NCBI GenBank assembly: GCA_019828545.1
Contig: JACVRA010000627.1
Location: 1-51,110, forward strand
DNA: 51,110 bases
Direction of reading: 5' to 3'
From: Paracamarosporium sp. OC-R06-R3
Taxonomy: Eukaryota; Ascomycota; Dothideomycetes; Pleosporales; Didymosphaeriaceae
Positions 32,909-44,848 of the stretch are shown piece by piece. The notes beneath the pieces are model-generated. The model saw only the letters and a program-made list of their open reading frames with translations. It did not search any database and had not been told where the DNA came from. The number at the start of each line of letters is the position of its first letter. The stretch's first letter is position 1. The translations under genes and the position numbers were made by a program.

Positions 32909-34278
32909 CGTGTAGCTCCAAGGTCGCGTGTCGCTGTAAGTGCAGATGGTGGTCAACGATATAACAAAGAGTTTAACGAACACCATAAAGCATAGCTTGG
33001 CTTAGATCTGTGCGCTTGGTGAGGACGCGTCGTGAGAAGGCACGCGTGAGTCCTCGCGGTGATCAGGAAGGTGCGAGGCTGGTGAAAGTGAATCATCTCG
33101 GCCCATTAATCATCTCGGCCCATTATGTGTACCCAGAATATCGAGCGTCTTTGGCTCTATAGCACCTGCTTTTTATAACCAATCATGTGTTTATTGTAAA
33201 TTTAAACTGTATTTGTCTCCAATTGATTTCTAAAGGGTGAGTGATGTCGAACACTATCTTGGTATACGGGTTTGCCGAATCTACATATCAAGTCCATCAT
33301 TATACCTTCGCTTAATGCTGTATTTTTTGAGGATTTCGGAACAGATGCAGATGTATTGAGCAGAAACTGTAAAAGCAACATAGTGTTGAAGCGCTCGCTT
33401 AGTAATGAAGTGATGCATGCTAGTCAACCCGCCTAAGCTATCGCTTCTCTTCCACTTCGCATATCATTTCAGGCCAGGAGAATATCCAATTATAATCTAG
33501 CTCGTTTCTTTCGTTTCTCCCCTTCCAAGTCAAACGAGGTGCAATTTGATGGATTTCCGATGACTTTCGTCATGCCAAAATAACTACCGTTTGGGACACC
33601 TGCCTAATGTCGATCAATGAGCGCCTATTTCTTCTTTATCTTCGGTGAGATAATTTCTTATGGGAGTCTTAAAGTTGTTCCACGATAGCACTCTAACAAC
33701 CGTATTATCGCTCATCATCCTAGAACCGTCGAGTACTCGGCATTCATGTTTACCGTAGCGGTTGCCAAGCGACAAACGCGAGTGCAGCCCATCGTTCCAT
33801 ACACGACCAGCCGTATTCAGATGCCCAGAAGCTGGATAGTTGTCTTCCGGGTTTCATTCTCCGTATGTTGCTTCTTTGCTTCTCGTCATGAACGGGCCGA
33901 TCAAACGCCAAGTCGTTTCCCCGTATCTGCGACCATTCCGCTACGCCAAGGTCTCCACCGCAGCTCGAACATAATGCTCCTATTCGTGCGTCCAAGTCTG
34001 ATCACCTTCTAGTCAACACCGAGGGTGCCAAGCTGTTCTGTATGCGTTGCGCAATGCAGACTCGAAAAAGAAGAAATCTAGGCCTGCAGTACTTCTCAAA
34101 AGCCTTGTGATTTTCCTCCCGGCGTCCTGTGCTTTGTCGCCTCTATTGCACTTTTCTAATCTTTTTTACTGAAGCTTGAAGCTTCTGTTTCTTTCTTGTA
34201 ACATTTATTCGATTTCCTTCTTGGCCTGCAGGACAGTGTTTACCTTCGCATATTATTAGTTCTTACTTTCGCTATACA
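32909..34278. other. Spacer between coiled-coil and secreted-protein genes
   Basis: Divergent spacer of 1.4 kb, more AT-rich than the left of the window. It contains a 17-base tandem duplication at 33091-33124 and a C/T-rich leader-like stretch just before 34279. A plus-strand open frame at 33746-34012 has no recognisable content. No gene is supported. Confidence 0.5.
33091..33124. repeat. 17-base tandem duplication
   Basis: The unit AATCATCTCGGCCCATT occurs twice back to back without mismatch, about 190-220 bases upstream of the coiled-coil gene start. It may duplicate a promoter element. Confidence 0.9.
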
Positions 34279-35477
34279 ATGAAGTTCACTTCTGATGTGG
34301 CTATTGCCGTTTTGGCTTTGACGAATGTTGCAGTTGCTGATGCCCCGTCACGCAGGTGGACGGCAAGTTCCTCCTCCCAGATTGCTCAGTTACAGAGTGA
34401 TATGGATATTACCATGTCCCTCGTTTCTGCTGCAGATCCATGTGCTAACGGCTTCTCCAGGGCTCACTATCCGCCCAGGCCAAACACGCCTCGCTTGGTC
34501 GCCGTCAGATTGAGGTAGGGGGTCTCAAGCTTGGTAGAGGAGGTAATGCGACGACGGGCGCAGCTGGAGGTCAGACCCAGAGAGGGAATGGAGGCGGTCT
34601 AACTATCGGTGGATTGACACTGGGCGGGCCCAACGGTGGCATCTCAGGCAACGGTATCAACCTGCCCGGAGGTCGGAACAATGGCCAAGGTCAGGCTGGT
34701 GAAGCAGGCAGAGCAGGTGCCCCAGCTGAGGGTGAGAAACCAGCAGAGGTAGCAACACCGACGGAAGGACAAGCAGCGAAAGAATCGAAGCCTGCTGCCG
34801 AAGCTGAGAGGCCAGCGGAGAGCAGTGCGGCAGCCGAGGCAGCGCCGACTAAAGAGACTGCTGCTGCTGAAGCCGAGAAGCTAGCAGAGAGTGCAACGGC
34901 AGTCGAAGCGCAACCAGCAAAAGAGACCGTAGTCGTCGAAGCCGGAAAACCAGCGGAGAGCACAGCCGCAACTGCAACCGCAGCCGAAGCAGCACCCTCT
35001 GCGGCCAAGGAAACTGTCGTTGTTGAAGCCCAGAAACCGGCAGGGAATGGCACGGCTACGGATGAAGCGCCTGCAAGGGAGTCGCAAGCTACTCCTGCGG
35101 AGGGCCAGTCCACTGCAGAGCCGAAGGCGCCAGTTGCCGCAGAACCCCAGACTGGAGCCGGTGCAGGAACTGAGAACCAGCCCGGGCGTGCTGAGGGTGA
35201 AGCCGCAGCGGCGGAAGCCAAGGGCGAGGCGGCAGCAGCGAAGGGAGAGGCTGGTGATGGTTCAGAGAAGTCTAACGGCGTAAAGGCCACAGAGGAATCG
35301 GAGCGCTTTTCAGAGGAGGCTGGAATTACGCTCAATTCTGATGGAAGCGCTGCAAACCTTGGCGGAAACCTAGGTATCACTCAAGGTTCTGATGGGAGCA
35401 AGTCCGTTGGAGGAGAGAACGGAATCAACATTGCTGCCAATGGCCAGGCTACAGCTGCTGGGACTGAAAGGGAGTAG
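34279..35477 (+). CDS. Secreted Gly- and Ala/Glu-rich repeat protein, unknown role
   Basis: Exons 34279-34362 and 34461-35477 give 366 residues. The first exon encodes a clear signal peptide (MKFTSDVAIAVLALTNVAVA, cleavage about residue 20). The best intron is of GC-AG type: donor GCAAGT at 34363, CTAAC branch point, acceptor at 34460; no in-frame GT donor of normal intron length was found, so this border is inferred. Mature protein: a dibasic site (LGRR, 42-43) that Kex2 could cut, a Gly-rich segment with GGLTIGGLTLGGPNGG, then about 200 residues of Ala/Glu/Pro/Lys/Thr-rich imperfect repeats of about 25-30 residues built on AEKPAES...KETVVVEA, then a Gly/Asn-rich tail. There are few Cys. It resembles cell-wall or matrix proteins in composition; an effector or adhesive role is only a guess. 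No GPI site is evident. Confidence 0.72.
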
Positions 35478-35902
35478 ACCCAGACTGAGCAGTATGTCTC
35501 GATAGAGCGATGGAGTGACCTATGGTTGTGTCAAAGAATTGCTCATATTGGAGTCCTGTAGTACTTACCCCCACCTGGGAAGAGCCTCCATAGACCTAGT
35601 GAATATAAACGTGTTGGCTTTCTTTGCAATGACCGCTCCTGAACGGAGACGGGCGATATCTCAGCACGTGATCTGACCGTTTTGGGATTAACGCACCAAG
35701 CCTAGAAGCGAGCTCAACGACTTTGCAACTGCCTTGCACCTCTTCTCTCTGCGCTGATCTTCTATGATCACACCATGTGGTTGTCTGCATCACGACTCAG
35801 GTTTCAATCGCTGGGAAGGTCTTATACATATTCGACATTGCTGCGATGGGTATATTATAGATTACTGGTTTTCAAGTATTACGCTGTCCTAGACGCTCTT
35901 CA
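35478..35902. other. Convergent spacer after the secreted-protein gene
   Basis: 3' flanks of the secreted-protein gene and of GT2. No gene or strong element is seen. Confidence 0.5.
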
Positions 35903-38726
35903 TCAGATCCACCTGGTCTCGTTCACTCTGTTATCCCACAAAGAGTAATCGCTACTGACACTCGTTGCAGAGGAGTGGTTGTTTCCGCCCGGTCGCTGGG
36001 TAGGCGCGAAATCGATGGCATGGTAGTCTTGCATTAGCCCCCTGGCAGGAGTGCTGGCACCAGATCTAGCGGCTTCCAGGTCATCTTGGTGATAGTATGG
36101 CTCGTACAGAGAATCTGTATGGAGATTCAGCCCAATTTGAGGTGCGACTGCCGTTCGCTCGCTTTCATCAGAATCGGACTTCCGGGGTGCTGCACCGTCA
36201 ACCTTGCGGACGGTAAGACTGCGACCAAGGCCTCCGGCTTCCGCTTCATAAGCGCTCTCCTCTAGTCTTACGACGACTTCAACAGCCTTCTCGTCTTCAA
36301 CCACCCTAGGATGTCTTCTCGCAAAGTATCGAGCATACTTATACAGCGACCTGGCATCACGTTAGTTAAACTATTATGATGGAAGGATCTCAGGACGCTT
36401 ACCAGTAGCAGCTTGCCACGTTGATGAATGTCAGAACGATCTTGTAAGGAAGATAGTAGACGTATACCGTGAACCATCCAATGCGCTCATTCTTCCGTCG
36501 CAAGTGGACTTCGTTAAAGATAATAGTGTTAATGAGATACATGACGATTGTGGACGCGAGAAGGATCCCGCAGAAATCAGGTCTAACATAAAAGGAAATA
36601 GGCAAAATGAAAGGAGTCATGAGATATAGAAGTGTCTCGTACACCTAAATCGAGTTAGTCTCCATTCCACGTATGTAGGAAAGGCAGTGTACTCACTTCT
36701 TGGAAAACGAAAATTTTAGCGCCGATCTCCCACCATCCGAGTTTCCAGCTACCGAAGATATAGGCAAGGTTGAACCACATTCCGTTGACGAAGAAGAAGT
36801 TCCAGCGCTTGAAGCGTTGGCTGAAGATAGTCATCTCACCAAATCCGCCTCGTGAGCCACCACTGGAGAAGAAGACGGCTGTCGGGGTCTCTGTCTCAAC
36901 GAACACTTGTGAACACATCGTGATTCTGGAACCAAGCTTCCGAGCAACGTGACCGAAGAACCAATCCTCTGAAACGCTGAAGCCTGGGTGTTCGTGGAAG
37001 GTCTTAACGAGAAGCTCGCGGTCCCAGAGTGCGATGGCGCCGTGAGGGAAGGTAGCCGAGCCGACACGACCGGCAAAGTCTCGTTGCAACCCACTGAGTT
37101 TGTACTCAAGATCCTGCGCCTGCTGGCAGTAGTTGCCCTTCGACGAGTTGGGTCCTACACTCTTGATCGTGTAACCAAGACACTTTATGTTGCCCTTCAG
37201 ACGATCGGTAACAACAGGGAAGTCGGGTGGCAGAGCGCAATCGTCGTCAATCAACAACACATTCTTGAAAGCTTTCGCCGCGTAACAACCGACGAATTGC
37301 GCTACGATCTTCGATCCGACAGGAGACCAGAGATGATTCACACCGTATGGGCGGCATATTTCCTCCGTGTTGTCGAGAGGGGTCGGGCTGTTTCCATTTG
37401 CAAGGACGTAGATGTGGGATGGCGGGAAGATCTTGAGTGCAGCTTCAAGTGTGGCTGCGATGAGGTTGGCAGACTTGTAGCAAGGTATCAAGAGCGCAGT
37501 GTCTTTGACGTTATCCTGGATCTGCTTTTCCGAGTTTATCTCCACAGGCGCAGGGTCGTCTTCGAACATAATAAGTAAAGGCGCGAAAGCGTAGCTATTG
37601 AACATGTTAGCGGCAAGAATATGGTAAGGGAGCAAACAGCTTACAAAACGGCGATGCCAAGGGTGATACTGAAACCACCGGCAACAACGAACTTGTTAGC
37701 GACCACCCAGTATAACCACCATACGGCTCCGTTCCATAGGGGTATACCGATCAGGACGAAGTAGATAAAGCACAAAAGGAAGAGATAGATTCCGTATTCG
37801 AAGGCCAACATAGCCCACTTGTTCCGCTGCAGCTCCAGCCCGCGCACCTTGGCCTTCTCAAACGTCTTTCGCATACTGCTCTGTCGTGTGAGACGACCGG
37901 CGTTGTTCGTGAGCTTCCTTTGTAAGGAATCAGGGACGACAGCATCGACGATAGTTTCGAGCGTTCCTCTTCTTTCTCGTGCATCTCGAGGCACGTATGC
38001 GGCTGCGGGCGGGGTATGCTGGTCGATCGATGTCGACGAATTGTTTTGCGAGAGGAAAGGGTTGAAGGTCTCGCCGAATGACGAACGGCGTGACGTGTTG
38101 ACGGAGTGGTCGGCATGTCTGTCGGTGAAAGGGTTCGAAGAATGTCGGTGGGCAAAGTCAAAAGAGGCGTGCTTTTCAATTGCTGGGAAATTCTCTGAGG
38201 CCGGAGATCCTGATCGTGGAGTGAGCACTCTAGGGCTGAGGGCTATCGACTCAGTATCGCCTGGTGTGTATGACAACCTCCAGCTTTTTCTTGTGTTAAT
38301 CGGATCTGGCCTTCTCGGTTCCCGGGGCTTCTCAGCGTCCCGTCTGGGTTTCCTGGGGCCGCCTGCGGCACTTGTTGCTCGAGACCCCACACGTGAGGAT
38401 GCCCTAGATGACCTGATGCTAGGAGCTGTCGAGGACCTTTGTATCGGAGGTGGTCGTTGAAGAGGGCGACGTACAGCCGCGGACAGTTGTCGCACTAAGG
38501 GATTCTCTCGAACAGTGAGTTGCCTCTGAGGGCCCCAGTTTGGTTTGTCGCCATCATCACGCTTGGAAACGGTGCTCGCAGATTGTAAGAGATGAGCAGG
38601 GATAACGACATCCAGGCCAGCCAATGAGTTGCCAGAACCAGGCTGAGCACTCGAAGCCGATCCTGCCTCATGAAGGTAATCGCCCTGGACGTTGATTGTG
38701 GGTGGGTGCCGGGGTCGGGGTGTCAT
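35903..38726 (-). CDS. GT2: Family 2 glycosyltransferase GT2 (fungal, membrane-bound)
   Basis: Minus-strand exons: 38726-37645, 37594-36697, 36644-36403, 36350-35903; 889 residues; introns of 50-52 bases with joins GIAVF-YAFAPLLI, FVFQE-VYETLL and ASCYW-SLYKYARYF. Residues 1-300 are Ser/Arg/Pro-rich and likely cytosolic. Two membrane segments follow, then a GT-A catalytic domain with LIDDDC (about 480), SEDWFFG (about 568) and QRFKRW (about 619), the D,D,D,QxxRW set of processive beta-glycosyltransferases. Several membrane segments and a cytosolic tail of about 130 residues close the protein. A homologous GT2 in Zymoseptoria tritici and Fusarium graminearum is needed for hyphal growth on solid surfaces and for plant infection; its polymer is not settled. 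An in-frame upstream ATG at 38942 would add 72 residues; I prefer 38726 because MTPRPRHPPTINVQGD looks like a native start. Confidence 0.93.
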
Positions 38727-41700
38727 CTTGATAAAATCCGATCCAGCAAAGGAGTGTATGAAGGCGGAAAAAAGCAACCCAGTAACCGGGGTGAGAAGGT
38801 GTCTATAAGCGCGGCAAGATGCCTCAGGGGAGGAGCTTATGGCGATTTGACTTGTTCGAATCTGGGCTCGTCTACGACACTCTGCCAGCGAGCCACTACT
38901 CCGGGACGCACGTTCCGGCACTGGCACTCCGCAAAAATTCAATAGTCAGGATTCCAGCTATTGCATCAGATCCAGCGCAAAATCGAAGCTAGGCTTCCGT
39001 GGCGTCGCCGAACTCACATCTTCCGACTAGGTGTCAAGCGAGCTGTAGCGAAGCATGGGTGAGCTTACAGCGCTTCGGCCAAATGCGAACAGTGCAGCAA
39101 TTTTACCTCACCAGCCACACTTGTTCTGGCCGTTCTAGCCGTTGTCGAGGCTAGCCGAGCCTCAATCAGTACCTGGGTAGCATCGTTGGGTTCGGGTCCG
39201 ACACTCATTGCGTCCGGGACCTTCTGAGTTGACGATCACGGTGGATACTTCTCAGGATGTACGGGATCCTAGTTCCACGGAAGATCTAACTTCTGATGAT
39301 CGTCAACAACAGCACGTAAGTTCTACGACATTGAGGTCATCCTACATGCTCGGTTATTCTAGAATGTTCACCCGCGTGCTCCTACATCACGCAGTGCGTG
39401 GAGTCAGGGACTCGGGGAGACTGTGGCGTCAGGGGAGCAAAAAGTTAGGTAAAAGTTTGCACTTTGCTACTCTAGCCACACGGGACCAGCTACTACTAAG
39501 CCTCCGCACAGTCGACGCGGACGACGCACGTTTTCGATCGGCAGAGTTGCGTTCGTGGCAAGCGCCCTCGGTGCAAGCCACCCGGAGCAATCCCCGGGAG
39601 CGGGCCGGAGGGGCTTCCTCTAAGCTCAGAAAAGCACTAGACTGCGACCCGTTGCTGCTGGACAAGTGCCTGAAACAACGTCAATAGTGTTCCAGGCAGC
39701 AAACCAGTCCCATCGAATCGTGCTGAAACTGTATGCCCGTATTGGCCGGTGAAGTCCAAGACCGCATCATGTCCTAAGGCTCGTGTCCGGCAGCGCTTTT
39801 CGGGCCATCGAGGTACCTTTCGACAAAGAGTCTTCATTTAGCGCCGACTCGGTGCCAATCTAGTCTTGTACCAACGATTCGCGCTCTGTCAGAGCTCCGC
39901 GTCACGTTTTTAACTCGTCGTGGCGTCACCGGATCCTTGGTTTTCGTCAGGAACGTCTACCAAGTTCAACGAAGCTGTCAGTCACTGTTCTCCCTTGGAC
40001 ACCTCGTAAAAGCGACGCGGAGGATCTGACGGGATTCCTAACATGATCTCATGGCTCCCGCTCAAATATTGGCCGCGCTGAAGAATTTTCCACTTCCCAC
40101 TGGCGGATGCCGCCTCCGCTCAGCAAGCGTACGTCACCCCTGAGTCTTGGCCCAACGTACAAGATGGGATAGCCGAAAGGTTTCAGACAAGGTTTGCGCA
40201 GTGCTTCCCAATGCGGGTCCGCTTAGCCCTGCAAGCTGCTATGAAGCCTTTCCAGTCTCGTTACAAAAGGCACCGAAAGAGCAACAGACAGCGTGAGGCT
40301 GCAAGCAACTTGCGACATGCGCCGGAGCCAGTCCGCAAGTATGCTAGTGCATGAATTGGTCAACTGGGATACCCCTTCGGCACGATCCCGAATACCCCTT
40401 GATCGATACAGGGGCCAATTTCCTCACACTACCCCTGCAGCCTGCTAAACAAGCCTTATATCGCTAGCCTGCTGACGGTGCTTATTACTAGTTTGTGAAA
40501 TATCTTTCGATGTACATGGACGGTCCAACGATGTGGCCACCTGCAGCTACTCCAACAAGCTGAACAAAAGCCGCCTCTTCCGACAATCCCCATGTCCACA
40601 TTATTCTTTTCCAACGGTGCAAACTTGCGGAGAACGCTAATCTAGCCTGCATCAATAGCAAGCTGGTGAAAGAACTTGTGGATCGCGAAACCTCTAAGGA
40701 AGCTTGGCCGAACACGCCACCGCGATTCGATGGAAATAAGCTCTAACCACTAGTACAGCGCCGCCACGTTCTGTGACCTTCCAGGAACTTGGTCGAAACA
40801 GACGTAAACGCCGTGAATACGGAACGTCTTGGCTTCGATATTGTACAACGTAGAAACATAAAATATTAAATTGGATTATAGGACAAAGCATACTCGAAAA
40901 CTATAAACTATGTCCATTCCTTCTTCAACATGTCGTCTTAGTTTTCTTCGGTCGCGGCAGATGCTAGCGGCTCAATTTCACGACCGAGGTCAGGATACGA
41001 CATCACGAAAGCGAGGTACCTTTCGGAGGCAGTCAGCTGTCGGACGATGGGATGCGTCAGCGCAAATACCGCCATTCAGTCGATATAGCTCGCTATTGCT
41101 AGTCCCGATCCGTAGGTCGAGTCTGGGCTTCGTTGCACTACAATGCGCACGTTGCGTGCTTTCAGGGGGGCTCGCAGGATGCCTGTCGACGATCGCTGCT
41201 ACACTATCCCACGCGCTTTGCATCACTGAGACTATTCGCTGAGATCGATCACTACGGGGCTATTCTAGGAAGCAAGGACCATTGGGGGTGGCCTTTCTGG
41301 AGAAGGAGCTCTTTGTGCTTTGACAGTACCTATTCCAGCTCACCGCGTTTCAAAACAAAGCATATGTCGACTCGCGTTGTTTCTTCAAACACACGGTGCT
41401 GTTGAGCGCACGGTGTTCCGCCCAGTGCCGTGTACACGTAGTTGCATGATTGCGTACACTCGCAGCGTAAACCCTTCCCATATTCGCCCACCTTCCCTTC
41501 TGCTTCTATTCGCTGCTAGGCGCATCATCGCATGACCAAATAGCTACGTCTACAGCCTTAGAGCCTTTTCGTGCATCGGCGCATTTCAAATTCGTCTTGA
41601 TCAGCCACTGATCCGCGGACCCAGTAAGCGGCCTCTGGGACGGGTCCGATTGCGAGAAGAGTACACGCATGATTTTCAAAGCAAGTAATGGATCGGATCT

Positions 41701-44700
41701 TCCACGCATGACTGACCTGCATGGCAAGCAATAGACTGGACCTTTCGAATCTAGTCACTGCGGAGTAGTACGTGTTTGGCTTACCCTGCATCTAAGCGGT
41801 GAATGGGTCTTTGCGCTCCGATGCATGTCGCTCGCAATGACGAAAGTGCTGAAGTATTGACAAACGTGCTCCAAGGAAACCGAATCGCTCTTGAATCCGA
41901 TCGGCTATTGCAATAAAGTCTAATATTGGCCATAAGCGTTGACAGATGCGTATGAAGAGTAGCTGACCGGAGCGCGCGTGTGCGTTCGCGGCGCAGTCGC
42001 CTGAGTCCCTACGCACGTTACAAGGCGAGGAAGCGCATAAGTGGTGGAACATATGCGGCTGAAAAGACCGCTTGAAGTGTTGTCAGTATTTTGTTCTCGT
42101 GTGCAACGATACTCATGCGATGGTGAGCATATGCGTTTCTGAAGCCCCGCTGGGCTCGTCTAATTTTAGAACTGGGGTTGTACGATGTATGGAAGCCACA
42201 GAAGCGTGGAAACGTGGCTTAAGCTGTAGCTTAGGGCCCAATTCTTTTATCGATACGAAGAGTCACGATATATTTTCCGCAGACCCGAGTACCAGATCAT
42301 AAGAAGTGGAGAGAGCGTACTGAGTAGAATTATGGGTCGCCACGCCTGAGGGCGCCTGGCTAGATCATCCCCTCAGTCAAGCATGATCTTGTACGAGCAA
42401 ATAGCCACGCCCATAGACGGGAAACTTTCTTTCTCAACCGTATGCAGAGTCGCTTTGACTAACACGTCACTTACAAAGAATAACGGCGGTCTCCGGCATC
42501 GTGCCTTATGGGTCCTAAAAAGCCAAAGCCAGATTTGAGATCTCAACTCCACCTATGTCATCTTCATCGTATTTCTTTGTGGGGGCTCAAAAGCCAGATG
42601 ACATTATTTGTGGAACAACCCAGCGAAGACCATTCCCAGTGTGCGTTGTTCATGTAGGTTGTCAAGAAACGGGCGCTTCCGATTGGCTGGGAACTAGACT
42701 CCACGACTGGGTTTTCATCCCCAGCGCAATTGCGCATGGGACGGCGCACCTGTCACTTTTTCTTTTTGCCGTTTATGCGGGGTCCGGTCAGGTTCTTCTA
42801 GCTCGCTTGAGTCGGGACTAGAGTGGAGCACGCAAAAACGCATTTTCCATCGCCACTGGCCTTTCTGGTCCCTTGGTTCCAAGACGCTTGTTGTACTCTG
42901 GGTTTTCGTGGCTAGAGATTTTCTTTGCAACATGTGCCGTCAATGTACGGTGTAGGGAAGTTGGCACTACTGTGCGCCTCATTTGCCTCTTCGAAGCTGA
43001 CTGCAGCACGGGTATTAGGCATCTACATGGTGGAGAAGAGGCCCGTGATGGCTTGATATTCTACTGCACCATCAGCGATGGTTTTATACTGTTTTCTTGG
43101 ATGTAGGTATCAGAGGCTTCGGCTCCGCGTCTCTGATCTGACTGTCCGCAGCCAGAGGCCCAGCACAATTTCATGCCTTATTCATGTCCTCCGAGCTGCC
43201 CGCGAACAGGTATCATAAATCTACTTAGCCGAGGATATTTCCCAATTTCCCAGCTTGCAGTTGTCTGGCAGCTACCGTATGCTATCTTGGTAAGGGTCGA
43301 GGCCCCGCCGTATACCGCCTACGTATTTTTAATAGCTATTTTTCTACCCTACTTTCTTCCTGGCATTCCTACTTGACCACCTGACTCTCAAACATACATA
43401 TAATACGCACGGTGTGGTAGCTGGATGAATTCAATCTGCAATTTCTGTTAGAGGAGCGGTTGCAAAATACTAACCTGGCTTTCAAGGGATGTTGACCGAA
43501 GTCGCTGCACGCACGATCAAACCTCAAGGTCGCCCCGTACGGAGTCAACTGTGCAATAATGCATGGGAGTCGTCAGTCAGTCGTGTTTAGGGTCCAGTAG
43601 TACGGACGACTTTCGCTACCCACACCCGCTCTGTCGTTCTCTTCTAGGGTAAGGATTATCGGTTACTGAACCTTCGTGCATTTGTGAACTACACGTTTGG
43701 GTCCAAAGCACGGAATCTAGTAAATGCGCATACTGTGACAGTCTAAAGTGATGTGCGTGTCTGTGTTCTGGCCCCCGCTTATTAGCCACAGTCGTCGGGC
43801 TGATGGGTCCGGACCGTATTGCTGGAATTGACCGGGTTGGTGAGAATTCCGTTCAATCAGCGCAACGAAGTATATTGAACTACCAGCGACAGGTAGTTTA
43901 TGCGAGTGGCTAGGGGCTGTCACATCCTTACCGCTTAGGAAGCCTCGGGAAAACTCAGCACAAGAACGCAGTAGGCTGACACAGTCTCGACTCCAGAGAC
44001 TGCAGGTAACCCTGTGATTTCTTCCATATTCACCCGGATAGCCCCATTTACTAGGTATAGCAGAGGATCACTGATAACTCAACACAACTAGTTGGAGCAA
44101 CTTGAACGTCCTAGTATCCATGACGCGGTGAACGTTGACTATCTTAGGTTATGATGTATATAGAGTTGTCGAGCTTTCGTGACCCGCGGGAATGCATTGT
44201 CTCTAAGTGTGCCAAGTGATCTCGATGTTTTATAGAACTCCAATCGTCCTGCATCCGTACGTCGCATGTGATATCGCTTTCGATTGAAAAGACCATGCTT
44301 CAGATTATAGGCTTAGTGAAGCTGCATCTCATACCTTCCATCGAGTGTACAAAGCCACTCGGTGAGAATCACAGCCTATTTGTTCAAGTCCATATAGCGA
44401 CCTCATACGTTAATCTAGAGTGCGCAGTAACTTGAACAGCGTTTCTGTAGATCTGCCTGTAGTCCAAGAACAAGGCAAACAACCTATACTCTACGGACTA
44501 TCACCCCAGTCTGCATTCACTCTATGCCAATGCAGAGTGAGCTGCAAATAATATGGGGCGCGAACGCGAATAGTCAAACGGCCCTGTGACACCGCAGATC
44601 AGTTGGAGATGGTGAAGGGAACGATCCAGGAGTTCGGTCTAATGAATCTTCCTATTGCGGCCCTTCTTCGAGGACGGCTGCCCCCATTGCTTTCCACGCA

Positions 44701-44848
44701 AGGCTGGCCCCTGGGTGAATCCATGGTAGCGCGTCAATTTGGGGTCCAATCTTGTGATAACGCGACATAAAAACACTCGCCTTCATGTGAATGATTATCA
44801 AGGACACGAATCTCTTTCGAGAACCAACCAGTTACTTCAACGTCCAAT
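38727..44848. other. Six-kilobase stretch without recognisable genes
   Basis: The first 200 bases are the leader of GT2. Beyond about 38950 I find no open frame with a domain, no spliceable series of frames and no terminal repeats. The longest plus frame (39208-39687, 159 codons) is featureless. Composition is near 50% GC and shows no obvious AT-rich RIP pattern. A small inverted repeat GAGGCT..AGCCTC lies near 39150. The stretch could be old decayed sequence, noncoding RNA or regulatory DNA; nothing in it decides. Confidence 0.5.

Noticed and set aside
34691..35380. 229-codon minus-strand frame in the secreted repeat gene
   Set aside because: Mirror image of the Ala/Glu repeat; the plus strand has the signal peptide and a sensible intron.
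38846..38870. GTTCGAATC, a match to the tRNA B-box
   Set aside because: The flanking bases do not form a T-arm stem and no D-arm or acceptor stem can be drawn around it.
39180..39215. GTTGGGTTCGGGTCCGAC resembling a tRNA T-arm
   Set aside because: The invariant A58 is missing and no A-box or acceptor stem is found upstream.
39208..39687. 159-codon plus-strand open frame in the gene-poor stretch
   Set aside because: No domain, no hydrophobic or repeat pattern, and no flanking exons; length is within chance for this composition.
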